A DNA stretch of 64,000 nucleotides from Theobroma cacao (GCF_000208745.1 NC_030854.1:30922586-30986585); one strand, 5' to 3'; shown: positions 1 to 11,960, counted from the stretch's first letter. The notes: generated from the letters alone by a model not told the origin. Numbers and translations: made by a program.

Positions 1-708
1 CCCACCCATGCTCTTGTGAGCCTGAAGAAGCTTCAACAAGGGATTGAAGAGCACGGGATGATCTAGGAACATCAACCTTCAAAATTCGTTGGTTAGTCAC
101 AATCAGAAATATATTCATTCAAAATTATCAAGTGCAACACATATTAGTGTGAATTAAAGTGCTCTTATAGCTTTTAAACTCTAAATACGCACATTAACAA
201 TTTAAACGCCCACCATTTTCAGTAATCGTGCAGCAACCCAACAAGAAGCTCCTTTATCCAAATTCACTCCCATATTTTCCTACAAAATCAAAACACACCA
301 TCCCATTAAACTCAACTCAAAAAATTAACTTAAACAAATTATCATTCTAAATTAATCAACAACCATCTGACATCTTATACCTCAACCATAATATCAATCT
401 GAGCACCGGGAATCAACTCGGGTAGACCCTACAACAAAACAAGAAGGAGCACAATAACCACAAAAACCCAGTAAAGTAAGCAATCATACCAAAATTAAAA
501 GGCCATATATTTACTATAATGAAACACCACCTGAGAAAGGTTTTCTCTATGTTGAATTGTAAGAAAAGGCTCAACGACAGAAGCAACTGTCATAACTAAC
601 ATCAAATTCTGATCACCATCACTGTCCCAGATACACTTAGCCACCTCAGTGTTGTAAAGGGTGTCAGGTAATAGCATCCCTGAAGCTGACAGTGTCGTTT
701 TACCAGAA
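1..708 (-). other. Two exon-like segments of an unrecognised gene
   Basis: Below gene A, two segments look like spliced exons on the minus strand. The first, 708-531, follows a strong pyrimidine tract plus AG, encodes SGKTTLSASGMLLPDTLY and about 40 more residues ending ENLSQ, and stops at a CAG|GTGGTG donor. The second, 76-1, follows GAAG, continues in the same phase with VDVPRSSRALQSLVEASSG, and runs off the window. Together they give about 84 open codons. I do not recognise the protein. The first segment starts in a different phase from gene A exon 5, so if spliced to it, it would end gene A after two codons. It may be a separate gene fragment or the start of the neighbouring gene region. 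Confidence 0.3.
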
Positions 709-837
709 CTACAATACCCAACAACAGAGAAAAAGAAAAAAGACTCAACAAATTGAAAAAAAAAAAAACAAAAGAGAAGCAAAAAGAAAATAAAATCTTG
801 CAAAAATATGAAAATGAATCTTCGCTAACAAACTGAC

Positions 838-1332
838 CTTATCGCTGAAAAAAGTTGTAGTAATATCCCATTTTTCACTTCTATCACCACTCGCCTCTTT
901 CTCCTTGTCTCTTGAAGATGAAGAAGCAATTGTACTCATTCTTGGACAGTCCGCTATCCTCACTACTTGCAAATTTGGAAATTTAAGAGCTCGACTTCCC
1001 GAATAAAAACTTGTCAAGTTGGAACATGACTCAATTTTTATGGATTTGAGGTGGGGGAATGTGAACTTATCTGTCGTTTCTTCCTCCTCAACTCCCTGTT
1101 CCATGATGACTGCTTCCATCGAGGGACATTCTTTTACTTTGAACGTCCATAATTGCCTAAGCCTCAAAGCCATAGAGGGGGTAAAAATGTATTTCAAGCT
1201 GCTACAATTACAAACTTCCAGATGTCCAAGGTTTTTAAAGTTCAAAATCTCTTGAGGGCTCCTATTCCATATTTCCATCAACTCAGAAAATGTGTCTGAG
1301 AGCTCCAAATAATATCGGTGATGGTATCCACC
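838..1332 (-). CDS. Gene A exon 5: LRR module near the C-terminus
   Basis: This 165-codon exon begins GGYHHRYYLELSDTF after a TTGTTAG acceptor and ends FFSDK before GTCAGT. It keeps the tryptophan of the MEIWNR motif that is a stop codon in gene B. It ends with a charged, low-complexity stretch (SSSSRDKEKEASGDRSEKW), suggesting that the LRR domain ends here. What follows in the transcript is uncertain. Confidence 0.8.
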
Positions 1333-4300
1333 CTAACAAACCCAATGTATTGCAATAGTTATATATGGTACAACATAACATTAATCACAAATATAAATAA
1401 CAATGATAAACCTTCTTCTTTAAAGTTATAGAACTAATATCATTTATTTCTAAAACAATGAAAGAAGGCAATATTTCAATCAGAAAAGTAAAATTGTAGC
1501 AGTAGTTTGCAAAATAAATTGTAGCAGGAGGAAGTAACATGAATTAATTCATACCTTTTCGGAGTACAACTGTTGTATGGTGGTATTAAGGTCACCAGCC
1601 CAACGCCCTCTGTGATCATTACGCGATTCTTTTACTCTCTGTAATTGGGGGGTGGTTGAAACTCCCTGAGAAAAAACCTTCAAGCTAGGACAGCTACTCA
1701 CAATTAAGTCTTCCAAGGATGGAAACTTAAAGGTATGATTCCCTGGACAAAAGCTTGCAAGGCTCTGTAAATGATAGAGTTCTAAATATTTCAACTTGCT
1801 GAAAGTGATCTCATTCTCATATGTTGCTTCATCTCCTTCGTTTGCAACTATTTCTGTCATCCTTTCGCAGTATTCTATCCTTATTTTTGTTACTTGTGCC
1901 AGACTTTGGACTACTGAAGGTGTAACTAAGTTTATCATCTTGTTGCACCTTTCCACTTCCAAAGTTGTGAGATTTCGAAACGATGCTGAGGAGGGTCCAA
2001 AATTTATCAAATCATTACACCACAGAACTTCAAGAGTTTCCAGATTAGAAAGAATGTGGCCTAACTTTGACGCTTTCTTACATATATATCTAAGATTTTC
2101 ACAAAAACCTAATTTTAATTTTCTAATTCGTGAGAGTGTCCCAGCATCGGGCTTTTCAGCAACATTGCCTTCACAAGAGACTGGATCTTTGAAGTCACAA
2201 CAAAACAACTCAAGATTTTCAAGATTGTTCAATCTTTGGACGAAACCAATTGGAAAATTGGAGCCACGCAGCGCGAAAACTTTAATAGGGTGAAAGAAGT
2301 TTGCACGAAACTGATTATCACTTATCATTGCAATGTCATCAATTTTTGATAACCGCAGTTCCTCTAATTGGGGAATGACCTTCGAAACCAATCAAATGGG
2401 AAAAAGTCAGAGTCAATGTTGCTCTACAGGGTCGAAAAAAAAAGTTATTTTCTTTTTTTCATACATAGACAGTGGATAATCTTTCAATAGATGTACTAGA
2501 TGATCTAAATTTATGAATATATAGATCTTTCAAATAAAACATTACATGATTAAATTGTGTCTTGGACATTCATTTGAAAAAATTTTTAAATAAATAATTC
2601 TTAAAAATTTTTCAGATAAACCCGTTCATTTTTTGTGTAAGAAAGATATTTTTAATCTGAACAAAATGTTTAATAATATCGTAAGATGTCATTGTGTGTA
2701 AGGTACAAGGTATAATAAGACAACAATATTAAGAGAAAGATAAGATGATTTTTATGCTGTGTGCAAGATAAAATGTATAATAAGATGATTATTTTTTCAT
2801 TAATTGGTTAAAATTACATTTTCTTTCATTCTTGCTTATGTGTCTTGTTTCTATTGGGTTCAACTTGTCTTTGGATGTGATTGACTATATGCGATAATAG
2901 GCATTAGTTAGCTAGGTATATAAACTTTATCTTACCGTCAATTGAACTAAGAATGGGTTTGTTGTTGTTTGCTATCAAATTTGATTTACTTGGTTTTGTG
3001 AGTTTGTTGCCTGCAAGGTGTTGGGATGCCTGCAAATATACTGTACTTGTAGTTTCTAGTTTTCAAGTTTGATGAGAAAAATTATTTTTAAGAGTGGAGA
3101 AACCATATGCAGTATTTTTGAAGAATGTGGGAATTTGGGACATCAGATAATATGGAAAATTCAACGGAGGTGAGAGCTAAGAATTTATCAAGGGAACATT
3201 GACAAGCCAAAGGGCCAGTCCCCTGGCTTCGCTCCTACTGAAATGAAAAAGAGCGTAATTAAAAAACTGTGTTATAAAAATTTTAAAACGGAGTGTGATT
3301 CATATAAAAAAAATGCCTAAAAAAATTTTAAAAGGTGTGTTTACTTGACATACATTAAAAAATTCAAAAATTTTTACTTATGTGTATTGTAAATTTTATA
3401 TTTCAAGAATCAAACTTTTTGCATTATTGGTAGGAAAAAACATTTTTCAGTACAAATTTAATGTTCTTATAAGTTAAAATTGGAATTAATGATGGTGCTA
3501 TATATAAATTCTATTAAAAGTGAATTTATTTCATTTAATACATGTTTTTTCATTTCATTTTACATATGCTTTTTAATTTATTATTTATTTTTAGTAAATT
3601 GGTGACAAATTAAAAGATTTATTAAATTATATATACTTCAAATTTCAAAATTATGAATTTGTGATAGATATGGATGTGCCATGCATGTGACCGTGTTTTA
3701 GTTTTTTCAAAGGAAAAGTAAAGGCTCAGAATAATACCTCTTCCCCTAAAAAAAGTGGTTGTCCTTCTGTGGATTCTCGTCGGTCATTCTCATTCATTTC
3801 TTGGATGCTAGGACGTTCTGAAGCTACTATCTTTATAAAAGTAGAACAATCTGTCTTCAATTTTTTCAACATGGGCCAGACTATTGTATGTTGCCCTGGA
3901 TAGAAACATTTCAATTCTTCTAGGTATGTAAGCTCCAGTGAAGACACTCGAGGAAACCTGAACCTAACCGGCTGCTCCAGTCCTTCCCCTAACGACACAA
4001 TCTCCTCCACCCCACAACATATTATTGTTAGATCTTCGAGTTGGGGAAGATCTTTGGCTATTGATGCAGGAAATAGATTTTTCAGACTCCCACAATGCCA
4101 AACCCTTACCTTTCGTAGATTTTGATAGGTAAGACTTCCTTGGGGATCTTTATTCCAAACATGCTTCAGTTGTGGTAGATTCTTAATATCCAATTCCCTT
4201 AGTTGAGAATCTAGAGGACCTGCTGGAAGTTGGTCATGGAATATCATCTTTACATTTCTCAGGCTGGACAATCTCATCCTTTCCAAGCTAGGAAATGCAG

Positions 4301-7300
4301 CCTACATAATTCGTGCCAATAAGAATTACTTGAGTTAGTTCATGAAACTAAGGCAAAAAAAGCAAGGAGAAAGGAAAACAAGAGAGAGCAGTGAGAGAAT
4401 AATTCACCTTCTCATTGAACAGAGCTTGTATACTTGACTCATATTTCCCCTCCATTTTAGATTCGCTAATAAATTCTTGTATAGGGCAGTTCTCAATCTC
4501 CAGCACTTTCAGTGATGGGAACTCAATATTATAATTTCCTGAACCAAATTTGATGAGATTGGAAAGATACTTTATTTTTAGGGAGTTTAATCGAGGGAAG
4601 CAAATTACATCTTCCTGTTCTTCTGTTATTTCCTCCGTAAATATTATATCTCTTAAACATTTGCAATCCACTATCTCAAAGTGTTCAAGATGAATCAGGC
4701 TTCTAGCAACAGAGGGTAATAATAGATGTTGTAAGTGATCACAGTCCTCAATGATGAAGCTCTTCAAATTGGGAAGGCAATAACAATATGTTTCTGAAAG
4801 CTGGTTGTGCCATATCCTTTCGGTTTTAATTGAGGACAATCGCAAGCTTTTCAACTGAGGGAACACAATCTGCACACAAGTACGATTCTTTATCCTTAAA
4901 AATCTAGAGAATATATATCTATATTTTAAATTGTGAAGTCCAAAAGTCCTAAAATTGAATGATCTAATACCCTCATATGTATAATTTATCAAATTCAAAA
5001 TTTTATTTCCTTTTCTCTCTTAATAAAAAGTTTGACGTTTATAGTGAAATTAATGTATTAACTAAGTTTTTTCTCATAGATCGTCATGAAATTAGAATTA
5101 TAACTTTAACTAATAATGAAATTAAAAGAAAAACATAAAAGCATTGCCGTTTGTTGATGGAGCAAATTAGGTAGGGTGGACTTGGGCTTCTAATTTCTAA
5201 TTCAACACCGCCACCCACACTCCCTGTTAAAATACTTGCCCCATAAGTTCAAGGTCTACACTCAAATTATTTGTCCATTAAAGGCAGAAGAATATGAAAA
5301 TGACAAAAGGAAAAATTATAAATTTATTTATCGATTGCATAAAAAATAAGAGTAAATATTAAACACTTATAAATAATTACAAAAAAAAAAACAATTCCGT
5401 AATCAATGACAAATAACCTATAAATAACAAAAACTAAAAATGAGTATAACATTCATGCCACAAACAAAACCGAATTACTTACAAAAAAATTTAAGTTGGT
5501 CTTTGAATAACTTGTGGAGGTATATCACTTTGTAATAAACTTTAATTAAATCATTAATCTTAGACTAAATTTTATTAATATTTATCAGTTATAACTTAAC
5601 TTCCATATGGTGTATTATATGAATATATGAATTAATTTTTATTAGTAAGAAAGAGTAACATTTTTCTTGCTTATCATTGGATCATAATTGATTTTTTAAT
5701 GAAATATTTATTGTTTATCAGCTCTTTTTTTTTTTAAATATTCAGTACCTTTTGATGATTATTTAACAATATATATGACTTTCTATATATTATGGTTCCT
5801 CATTTTGTCAAATTATTTTAAACAACATAAACTGAAATCAATTTATTGAGCTATTTAAAATTAATTGGTTAGTCTTATATTCTATGCGACTTAAAATAAA
5901 TTTAATTTATTATCACAAAAAAAGATAAATCATATTATTTATCAAATAAATATAGTAATATAATTATTTATTATTTTTAAGAGCATATACTATGGAAATT
6001 TTAGTTGTAGTAGTAAATTCTTTTTCATAGATGAACATACATACAAAAGATGCTTTAAATTTATATTTTAGTTACTTTTATCTTTATAGAATTTATTTGA
6101 AAACTAAATTTATTGAATTGTCTAGATCTCATTGCTTGTTTTATGTTTTTTTAAAATGAGACTTCTATGAAAAAATCAATCACTATCCTAAGATATTGAA
6201 TATTTGTTCGTAGTTATAGAATACAATATAGCTTTTATAAATTAATACTTGATAAATTAATAATCTCAATTAAATAATAGTTTTGTTTGGTCTCCACTTG
6301 AGACTAATGTAGTAAATTAATAATTTACTAAATTTATAAGATAATACATTTTAAAAAAAAAACCCATAGGTTCTACTTGATATATAAATTGATAATCTCC
6401 TTATACATTAAAATTTTATATATACACGACTCAATTAAAATATCTCTATAAAATATGACTCTAATATTACTTGTTTTCTCTTAAAATTGATGTCACCGTG
6501 GACCTTATCTTTGACTCTAATATATAAATTAATAATCTTTAAAATTGATGCAATTATCAGGTGCATATGATAGCTAGCTTGAGCTTTACACACAAGACAG
6601 AGCAGCTTGTAAAAAAAGTATGATTAATTAAAGATAGTATTTTATTCTAATAAAAAATAAATTAATGTATAGTATTTTATTTTAATAAAAAATTCATAAT
6701 AAATATGTAAATTACAATATATTATAATACATTTTTCAAGGTAATAAAAAATTAATAAATTAAAAATTAGACAATATTTAATTTGATAAAAAATTATCAA
6801 TTATGGAAAGTTAACATTAATAAGGACTTCCATGCCAATAAGAAAATAAATAAAAAAGCTCTCAGTTAAAGACAAATAATTAAGATAATAAACTATCAAA
6901 TGTATATATACTATTCTCTATTTATACTTTTGAAGTTCACGCATTTATATATAGTAATGCTAATGATTAACTTTAAGTGTGTATATATATATCACAATAA
7001 ATTTTCAATGTAGCTCAATCTCATTAATAATTGATGAATATAGAATATATTAATTCTAAAAGGTACACAGATACATATTTAATATAGAAGAATTATGGAG
7101 TATTTATCCTGGTAAAAGCTATAAAGGCCATCGAGAGAGTTTCTACTTAGTTTCCATAGCTTCATAATTAATTAAATTAAAGACGCTTAACAAAACAAAT
7201 AAGAGAGTAGGGACTAGAATTTGAAGTAGAATACTGCTTGATGTCGTTACCAAATATCAATAAAAGCTCAAGTTCGAAAATGGAATGAGAAGCGAAACCT

Positions 7301-9882
7301 ATATATATGTGAAATTTGTAATTAAGCCATTGAATGCTCCATAAATAAATAAATACCTGTTTATTGAAAAGTGGCTTGGTGCTTGTATTCCTCTGCTCCT
7401 TCTGGGATGTGGAACTCGTCTTCTCTTCGGAGCTAAAGCCAATGAGCCGTGGTAGATCTTGGAGTGTCATGGACTGTAACTGAGAAAATTGAGTATTCTC
7501 CGTTGCTATATACTGGACTTCCAAACCATTTTGAATGTGAAGTTTCTTTAAATGTGGAAAATCTTCACCATTATTCAACTCAGCAACTACGTTCTTGATA
7601 CCCTTAAGTTGATCTAGATATAAATCTTCTGTCTTCTTCAACAATATTTTCACCCCATGATCCAAGTGAATGCTTGTATCTAGCTTGAATCTCAGTGTTC
7701 TTGAGCATTTGTACTTGGCGAACCTCTCCCATGCACCATTACCTATAAAAATCTTGTATCTGTCTAATGTCTCACTGAAAAGGCATTCTGGAATTATTTG
7801 GGCATTCGGAATATCAACATACAAAGTAGTTAGATGAGACAAATGCTTCAATTCCTCAAGGCTAACATTTCTTCTTTCACTACCAAGTGCTTCATCTTCC
7901 CATTGAACAAAGCTATCTTCCAAATATAATTCTTCTAATTTGGACAAATTGGATAAGATATTTGGTGGGATGATTTTGAGTTCAGTGCAATGCCTCAAAT
8001 CTAACAACCTTAACCGAGTCAATTGTGCTATCTCCCTGGGAAGCGCTTTAATATCTGAGCGTGCAAGGTTAAGGATTTCTAATTTCTTGAGCTTTCCAAT
8101 TATGGTTATGTCTTCCAGTGCACATCGATTTAAACGCAACATGTGAAGATTTGTTAGGAGATTAATTGACGCAGGTAGAGATTGAAACTGCATTCCAGCC
8201 AAATGTAGGACTTTGAGTCTTTCTGTTCGCCTGAAGAAGTTGGCTGGAATATTCACTGAACCATCATTGTTCATAAAGAGAAAGGAAAGATGTGAACACT
8301 CCAACTCATCCGGAAGCTCACTGATATTGGGAGAACTTAAGAAAATTACACTGCAAGTTTTCATTGTCTCCTGATCGGGCCACTCTTTTAGCACATCACC
8401 ATCTCTTAACACAAACATATGGTGGTCCCTTGATGCAATTGATATGGCAACATCCCGAACAACATCATGGATATCAAACCGTTCATCGTTATAACTATCA
8501 AGCAACAAACAAGACGATTTGAGCTTACTCACCACTGTCAATACTTTATTTCTTGCTTCTTTTATTGTGTTGACACCACGAAAGGAACCCAAACCCATAA
8601 CGCATTGCAACAAGTTTTGAACGAATCCATTATGACCAATTAAACTACAAAGCAAGAAAGTGAACTTAACTTCCTCATCTTCTAAACAACTGTAACTCAA
8701 CTCTAAAGCTGAATATACATCCGCTGTAAGCCCTGTGAAGCTTCTTGATGAAGGCCTCTTTAGTTCACGCAAAGCATTCTCCCATTCAAACAAACGTTTG
8801 TTTCTCAAAGCCCTTGCAACAGTTGCGATGGCGATTGGCAGTCCTGCACATTTCTTTGCTATCTCGATAGCTGTAGGCTGCAAATCACAACTTTCAACAC
8901 AGTCACCAGCCATCTTTTTAAACAGGTCCCAGGCTTCTTTTTCATATAAAAGACCAACTACAAAATTTTTTTGAGTTTCCATCCCGCTTGATAAAACATC
9001 GAGATGCCTAGACGTTAGCAGTATCTTGCATCCCTCATGTTCATTTCCAAAAGGAATCCCAACTTCCTCGAGATCTAATCTTTCCCAAATATCATCCAAA
9101 ACAACAAGAATCTTCTTCTCTTTCTGCAATCTTTCTCGTAGTCTAAGTGCCCTTCCAACCCTACTCTGTTCCTCAAATTTTAAACCCAATTGCTCTGCAA
9201 CTTGGTTTTGAATGTCCTTAACATCAAGGGTCTGAGTTACGGCTGCTATAACTACGGAATCAAATAACTTGCCCTCCTTGACTTGTCTAGCAACTTCTTT
9301 GACTAGCGTGGTCTTGCCAACGCCACCCATCCCGTGCACGCCTAGAACACCGAAACTAGCATCCTTCAGTGCCTCAATGATTCCATTCAAAACCAGCGTT
9401 CTTGACTCGAATGCTTCGAAACCTTTAACAGATGCGACCATGGTACCTTGTGGACCTCCACGATACGAAACGCTGTCAAATTTGCCCTGTTCGAGTAGCT
9501 CAGCGACAGCCTTCGCCTCCTCTTCGGCTTCCATGCTAAGCATGTAACGAGTCCAGAAACCAGGACACAAGCCAAGGAAACACTTTTTCTTTGCTTTGTC
9601 TTCATTCTGCATTACTTTCTCTACTTCTTCAGCGATCTTCTTGTTGACAGTAGTCAGCCACCTGTCGACATCGTGTTCAATCTCTTCACCGTTTCTCATA
9701 GCAGCATCAACAGAATGCTGTACCCTTTGCCTTGCATCCTTCAGGCTTTCAACTTGATTCTTGAGGCTCCAGACCTGGTTCTCATGATTGCAAAGGTATT
9801 TGAAGTGGTTTTTGATGGGAGAGATGGTGTACTTTGCAGCTGTAGTGACAATGGAGCTAACAACGCCAACAACGATCTCCAT
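838..9882 (-). CDS. Gene A: CC-NBS-LRR disease resistance protein, At4g27190-like, five recognised exons
   Basis: This is an intracellular immune receptor of the coiled-coil NBS-LRR class. Known family members sense pathogen effectors and switch between ADP- and ATP-bound states. The exons are 9882-7357, 4869-4408, 4301-3738, 2379-1555 and 1332-838. Each junction has GT and AG on the minus strand, and every exon length is a multiple of three, so all introns are phase 0. The joined frame has 1624 codons without a stop. The order is CC (about 1-130), NB-ARC (about 160-480), then LRRs to the end. Introns are 2487, 106, 1358 and 222 bp. The last exon is unresolved: the donor after 838 would join a candidate acceptor at 709-710 and stop after two codons, while retaining the intron gives a short tail ending at 745. 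Gene B is its close paralogue. The gene looks potentially functional. Confidence 0.88.
1555..2379 (-). CDS. Gene A exon 4: LRR module
   Basis: This is an open 275-codon exon. It begins VIPQLEELRLSKIDDIA after a TTCGAAG acceptor and ends TTIQQLYSEK before GTATGAAT. It contains several LRRs (for example LENLELFCCDF, LETLEVLWCNDL, LTTLEVERCNKM). The gene B counterpart is 57482-56670, with 271 codons. The longest plus-strand frame inside this exon is an antisense shadow. Confidence 0.88.
2380..3737 (-). other. Gene A intron 3
   Basis: This is a 1358-bp AT-rich intron with no coding signal. Much of it aligns by eye with gene B intron 3 (57483-59716), for example around 3030-3240 and 59060-59290. 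This shows that gene A and gene B were duplicated as genomic DNA. Gene B has extra sequence here. Confidence 0.7.
3738..4301 (-). CDS. Gene A exon 3: LRR module, shorter than its paralogue
   Basis: This is an open 188-codon exon starting with AAFPSLERM and ending in LFLGEE before GTATTA. It is 162 bp (54 codons) shorter than the matching gene B exon (60442-59717). The missing block lies between the residues AGP and LDSQL and corresponds to about two LRR units. The change is in frame and leaves the flanking repeats intact, so it alters the length of the LRR solenoid rather than destroying the protein. Confidence 0.88.
4408..4869 (-). CDS. Gene A exon 2: LRR module
   Basis: This is an open 154-codon exon. 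It begins after a TGTGCAG acceptor with the residues IVFPQLKSLRLSSI and ends in ALFNEK before GTGAAT. It carries LRRs of the FPxLxxLxLxxI / IWHNQL type that are characteristic of the C-terminal half of At4g27190-like proteins, where the repeats are thought to take part in recognition. The paralogous exon in gene B is at 61018-60554. It is one codon longer, because gene A reads CPIQEF where gene B reads CPKLQEF. Confidence 0.88.
4870..7356 (-). other. Gene A intron 1
   Basis: This is a 2487-bp, very AT-rich intron between the NB-ARC exon and the LRR exons. I see no reading frame, repeat array or RNA gene in it. Short blocks match gene B intron 1, for example the AGCTAGCTTGAGCTT segment near 6570 and again near 62750. 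Confidence 0.7.
7357..9882 (-). CDS. Gene A exon 1: coiled coil, NB-ARC and first LRRs
   Basis: This 842-codon exon starts at an ATG in a good plant context (A at -3, G at +4) and ends at a CAG|GTATTT donor after the residues FNKQ. Visible NB-ARC motifs are the P-loop GMGGVGKTT (184-192), kinase-2 LVVLDDIW (259-266), RNBS-B GCKILLTSR (284-292), GLPL-type CAGLPIAI (345-352) and an MHD-type motif reading IHDVVRD (471-477). The N-terminus is a helical, heptad-like segment without an obvious EDVID motif, as in RPS2/RPS5-type proteins. From about 515 onward there are regular LRRs such as LKVLHLAGM and LRLLDLRHC. No break is seen. The Ile in place of Met in the MHD motif is the only notable change. 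Confidence 0.93.
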
Positions 9883-9932
9883 TTTCTTTTGTTTTTCTTT
9901 TTTTTTTCCTTCTATAAGTTGTGAGAAGCAAA

Positions 9933-10086
9933 CTGAAAAAAAAAAAGAAGACAGTGGAAAAGGAAAACCAGAATAGAAAATTACAATGAAACGACCAGAA
10001 AGAGAAGCCTCTTATGCAGCACGCAACACCAATGCAATGAAAAGAAACCAAAGGACCTAAAATTGGAAGGGGTTTCAGTGGCGTAC
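9933..10086 (-). other. Probable intron in the 5' UTR of gene A
   Basis: On the minus strand a GGAG|GTACGC donor (exon end at 10087) is followed 154 bp later by a long T tract and CAG (exon start at 9932), 51 bp before the start codon. This is a textbook pair of splice signals upstream of the ATG, so a short leader intron is likely. Transcript evidence is lacking. The upstream leader probably lies near 10088-10200. Confidence 0.4.
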
Positions 10087-10256
10087 CTCCTCAAAAGAGA
10101 GGAATTTCCCCTTTCTTCACCTTCACTGATGAGATTGAAGAAGAGATGGATTCTTGAAAAGATTAGTTCAGCAATTAATTCTCCAACATAAGCAAGGGGC
10201 TAACAGAGCAAAGCGAGATGTATTTAACAAAGTCTAAGAACGAAAGTTCTGTTTTG

Positions 10257-10583
10257 GGTAGATAAAGCTGGTAACAGATGCGATGGCCAACGAAATGGAA
10301 GTCAATGCGACACGACAAGAATAGTGCAGGAACTGCCAGAGACATTAAAAAAAAATACCACCACGAATTAGGTTGATGACGATGTGATGTCTAACGACGC
10401 AAGTGTGTAGTATGTCACTAAGAAAGTGCAGAAACTACCAAATACATTCAGAAAAAATACTTCAATGAATTAGGTAGACAAAGCTCAGAGCAGATGTGAT
10501 GGCCAACGAAGAAGTCAATTCAACATGACAAGAATAGTGCAGAAACTGCCAAATACATTAAAAGAAAATACTTCCATAAATTC
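10257..10583. repeat. Three degenerate tandem repeats upstream of gene A
   Basis: Three units of about 100-115 bp start at 10257, 10371 and 10473. They share blocks such as GGTAGA, GATGGCCAACGAA, AGTGCAGAAACTGCCAAATA and AATACTTC. Units 1 and 3 are closest, and the middle one has lost part of the first half. They lie in the promoter side of gene A, about 0.4-0.7 kb before its start codon. Confidence 0.75.
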
Positions 10584-11248
10584 TATTTTATATAAACCAG
10601 ATGTCTATAAAGGATTGGACCGTCCGGAGCATTATGACAGTCTTGTAGTAATGCTTAAATAAAAATTTCTATGATAGATAGATCAAATATAAAAAAATTT
10701 AAAAATTTAAAACAAGTTCTAGGAATGCTTTATTTGAGTAAGACTTTTTAATTTATTAAGTACTACAACAAAATATTCACCATTCAAATGCTAGTGATAA
10801 AATTTTTTAGATAGATAGTATTTTAAAAACGATTTATATTAGTATTTTAAAAACGATTTATATGCATGTCGTTGATCTACTCATTAAATTCCATGCATTT
10901 ATCAGTTTTTAATTTTAATTTTTAATAAATTATTATTTTTTTTAAAAATACATAATTTTATTATTAATTATCAAAATCAAAATCAAAATCAATTTTAGAC
11001 TTTTGTGATTAAAAAAAATAACAATACATAAAAGTAACCAAAAAAGAAACAAAATATCCAACGATGGAGAAATTGGACACTAACTGAGCCTCAAAATACA
11101 AATTGACAATAGGGTTGTTGGCATCTGGACGTAATAATTATGGTGCCTAGATTAGGATATATTAATCAGTCCACCACCCTGTTGTCCAAATGAAAGAACG
11201 ACGCAACAATACAGTAGGACTTTTGCTGTTTAGACATAAATAATTAGA
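10584..11248. other. Intergenic sequence between gene A and MULE-1
   Basis: This is AT-rich sequence with no coding signal. The segment 11130-11213 is a copy of 22446-22529 on the far side of MULE-1 (listed separately). Confidence 0.6.
11130..11213 (+). repeat. Direct repeat flanking MULE-1, left copy
   Basis: About 84 bp, from AATAATTAT to CGCAACAATAC, with the shared core ATATATTAATCAGTCC. It recurs in the same orientation at 22446-22529, immediately past the right end of MULE-1. It is too long and too diverged to be an ordinary 9-bp target duplication. Confidence 0.75.
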
Positions 11249-11754
11249 GAAACTTGTGAGAAATAACTCTCCTCATAAGGTGATTTCAGAAATAGCCACT
11301 CATATAAAGTTATCTGTTTTTATCCAAAAACAAGCATGAGTAGACCAAAATGCCTTTAAAAACATCTTGGCAAATTAATCTATTGATATTTCCCTCCCGT
11401 CATAGAGAAAATAGAAATAAATGCTAAGCTATTTTAGCTTCCTTAGCTCTCTTTCTTAGCTCTTTGAACTATATTAGCTTTTGTCAACTCTCTGTTGAGC
11501 ACCATCATCATCAGCTCTCTCAACTCTCTGAATTGTATCAGCTCTACCAACTCTCAATTAAGCACCATCGTCATTGTGTTGTGGTCTATCTCTCGACATC
11601 TGGCCATATCGTAGTCAATAAAGAGACCCTATAGCAGAGATGACATCAATGTATGTTTTTGGGTTTATTACTGCAACACATTCATTTTTGAAACTTTTTG
11701 TGCAAATTAGAACAAACATTGCCCAAAGTTGTTACCCGCTATGCATTTATAATG

Positions 11755-11960
11755 CACATGGCATGTAAAAAATATATTGAAATAACATGTGTTATCACAT
11801 GGCGTGTAGCATTTTTATTGAAATGGCATGTAACATGTTGTGAACATGGTCCGTAACAATTTTGAACTTGCATGTAACATTTTTGAACATGACATGTAAC
11901 ATTTTTTGAACATTGCGTGTAATCAATGGCTGACAAATTTTAGAACACGACATGTAATGT
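11755..11960. repeat. MULE-1 left subterminal repeats
   Basis: Several degenerate units of about 25-30 bp built around GGCATGTAACATTTTTGAAC. They occupy the same position as the better preserved ATGCATGGCGTGTTACAACA array in MULE-2 (23480-23980). A minus-strand reading frame across them is a by-product of the repeat. Confidence 0.65.

Noticed and set aside
1796..2293. Plus-strand frame of 165 codons
   Set aside because: Antisense shadow of gene A exon 4; the matching shadow appears opposite gene B exon 4 at 56911-57333.
8735..9924. Several plus-strand frames opposite gene A exon 1
   Set aside because: Antisense shadows of a conserved NB-ARC exon; the minus-strand frame carries all the motifs.
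9857..10051. Minus-strand frame upstream of the gene A start codon
   Set aside because: It lies across the probable leader intron and has a T-rich, F/S-rich translation; not a convincing upstream reading frame.
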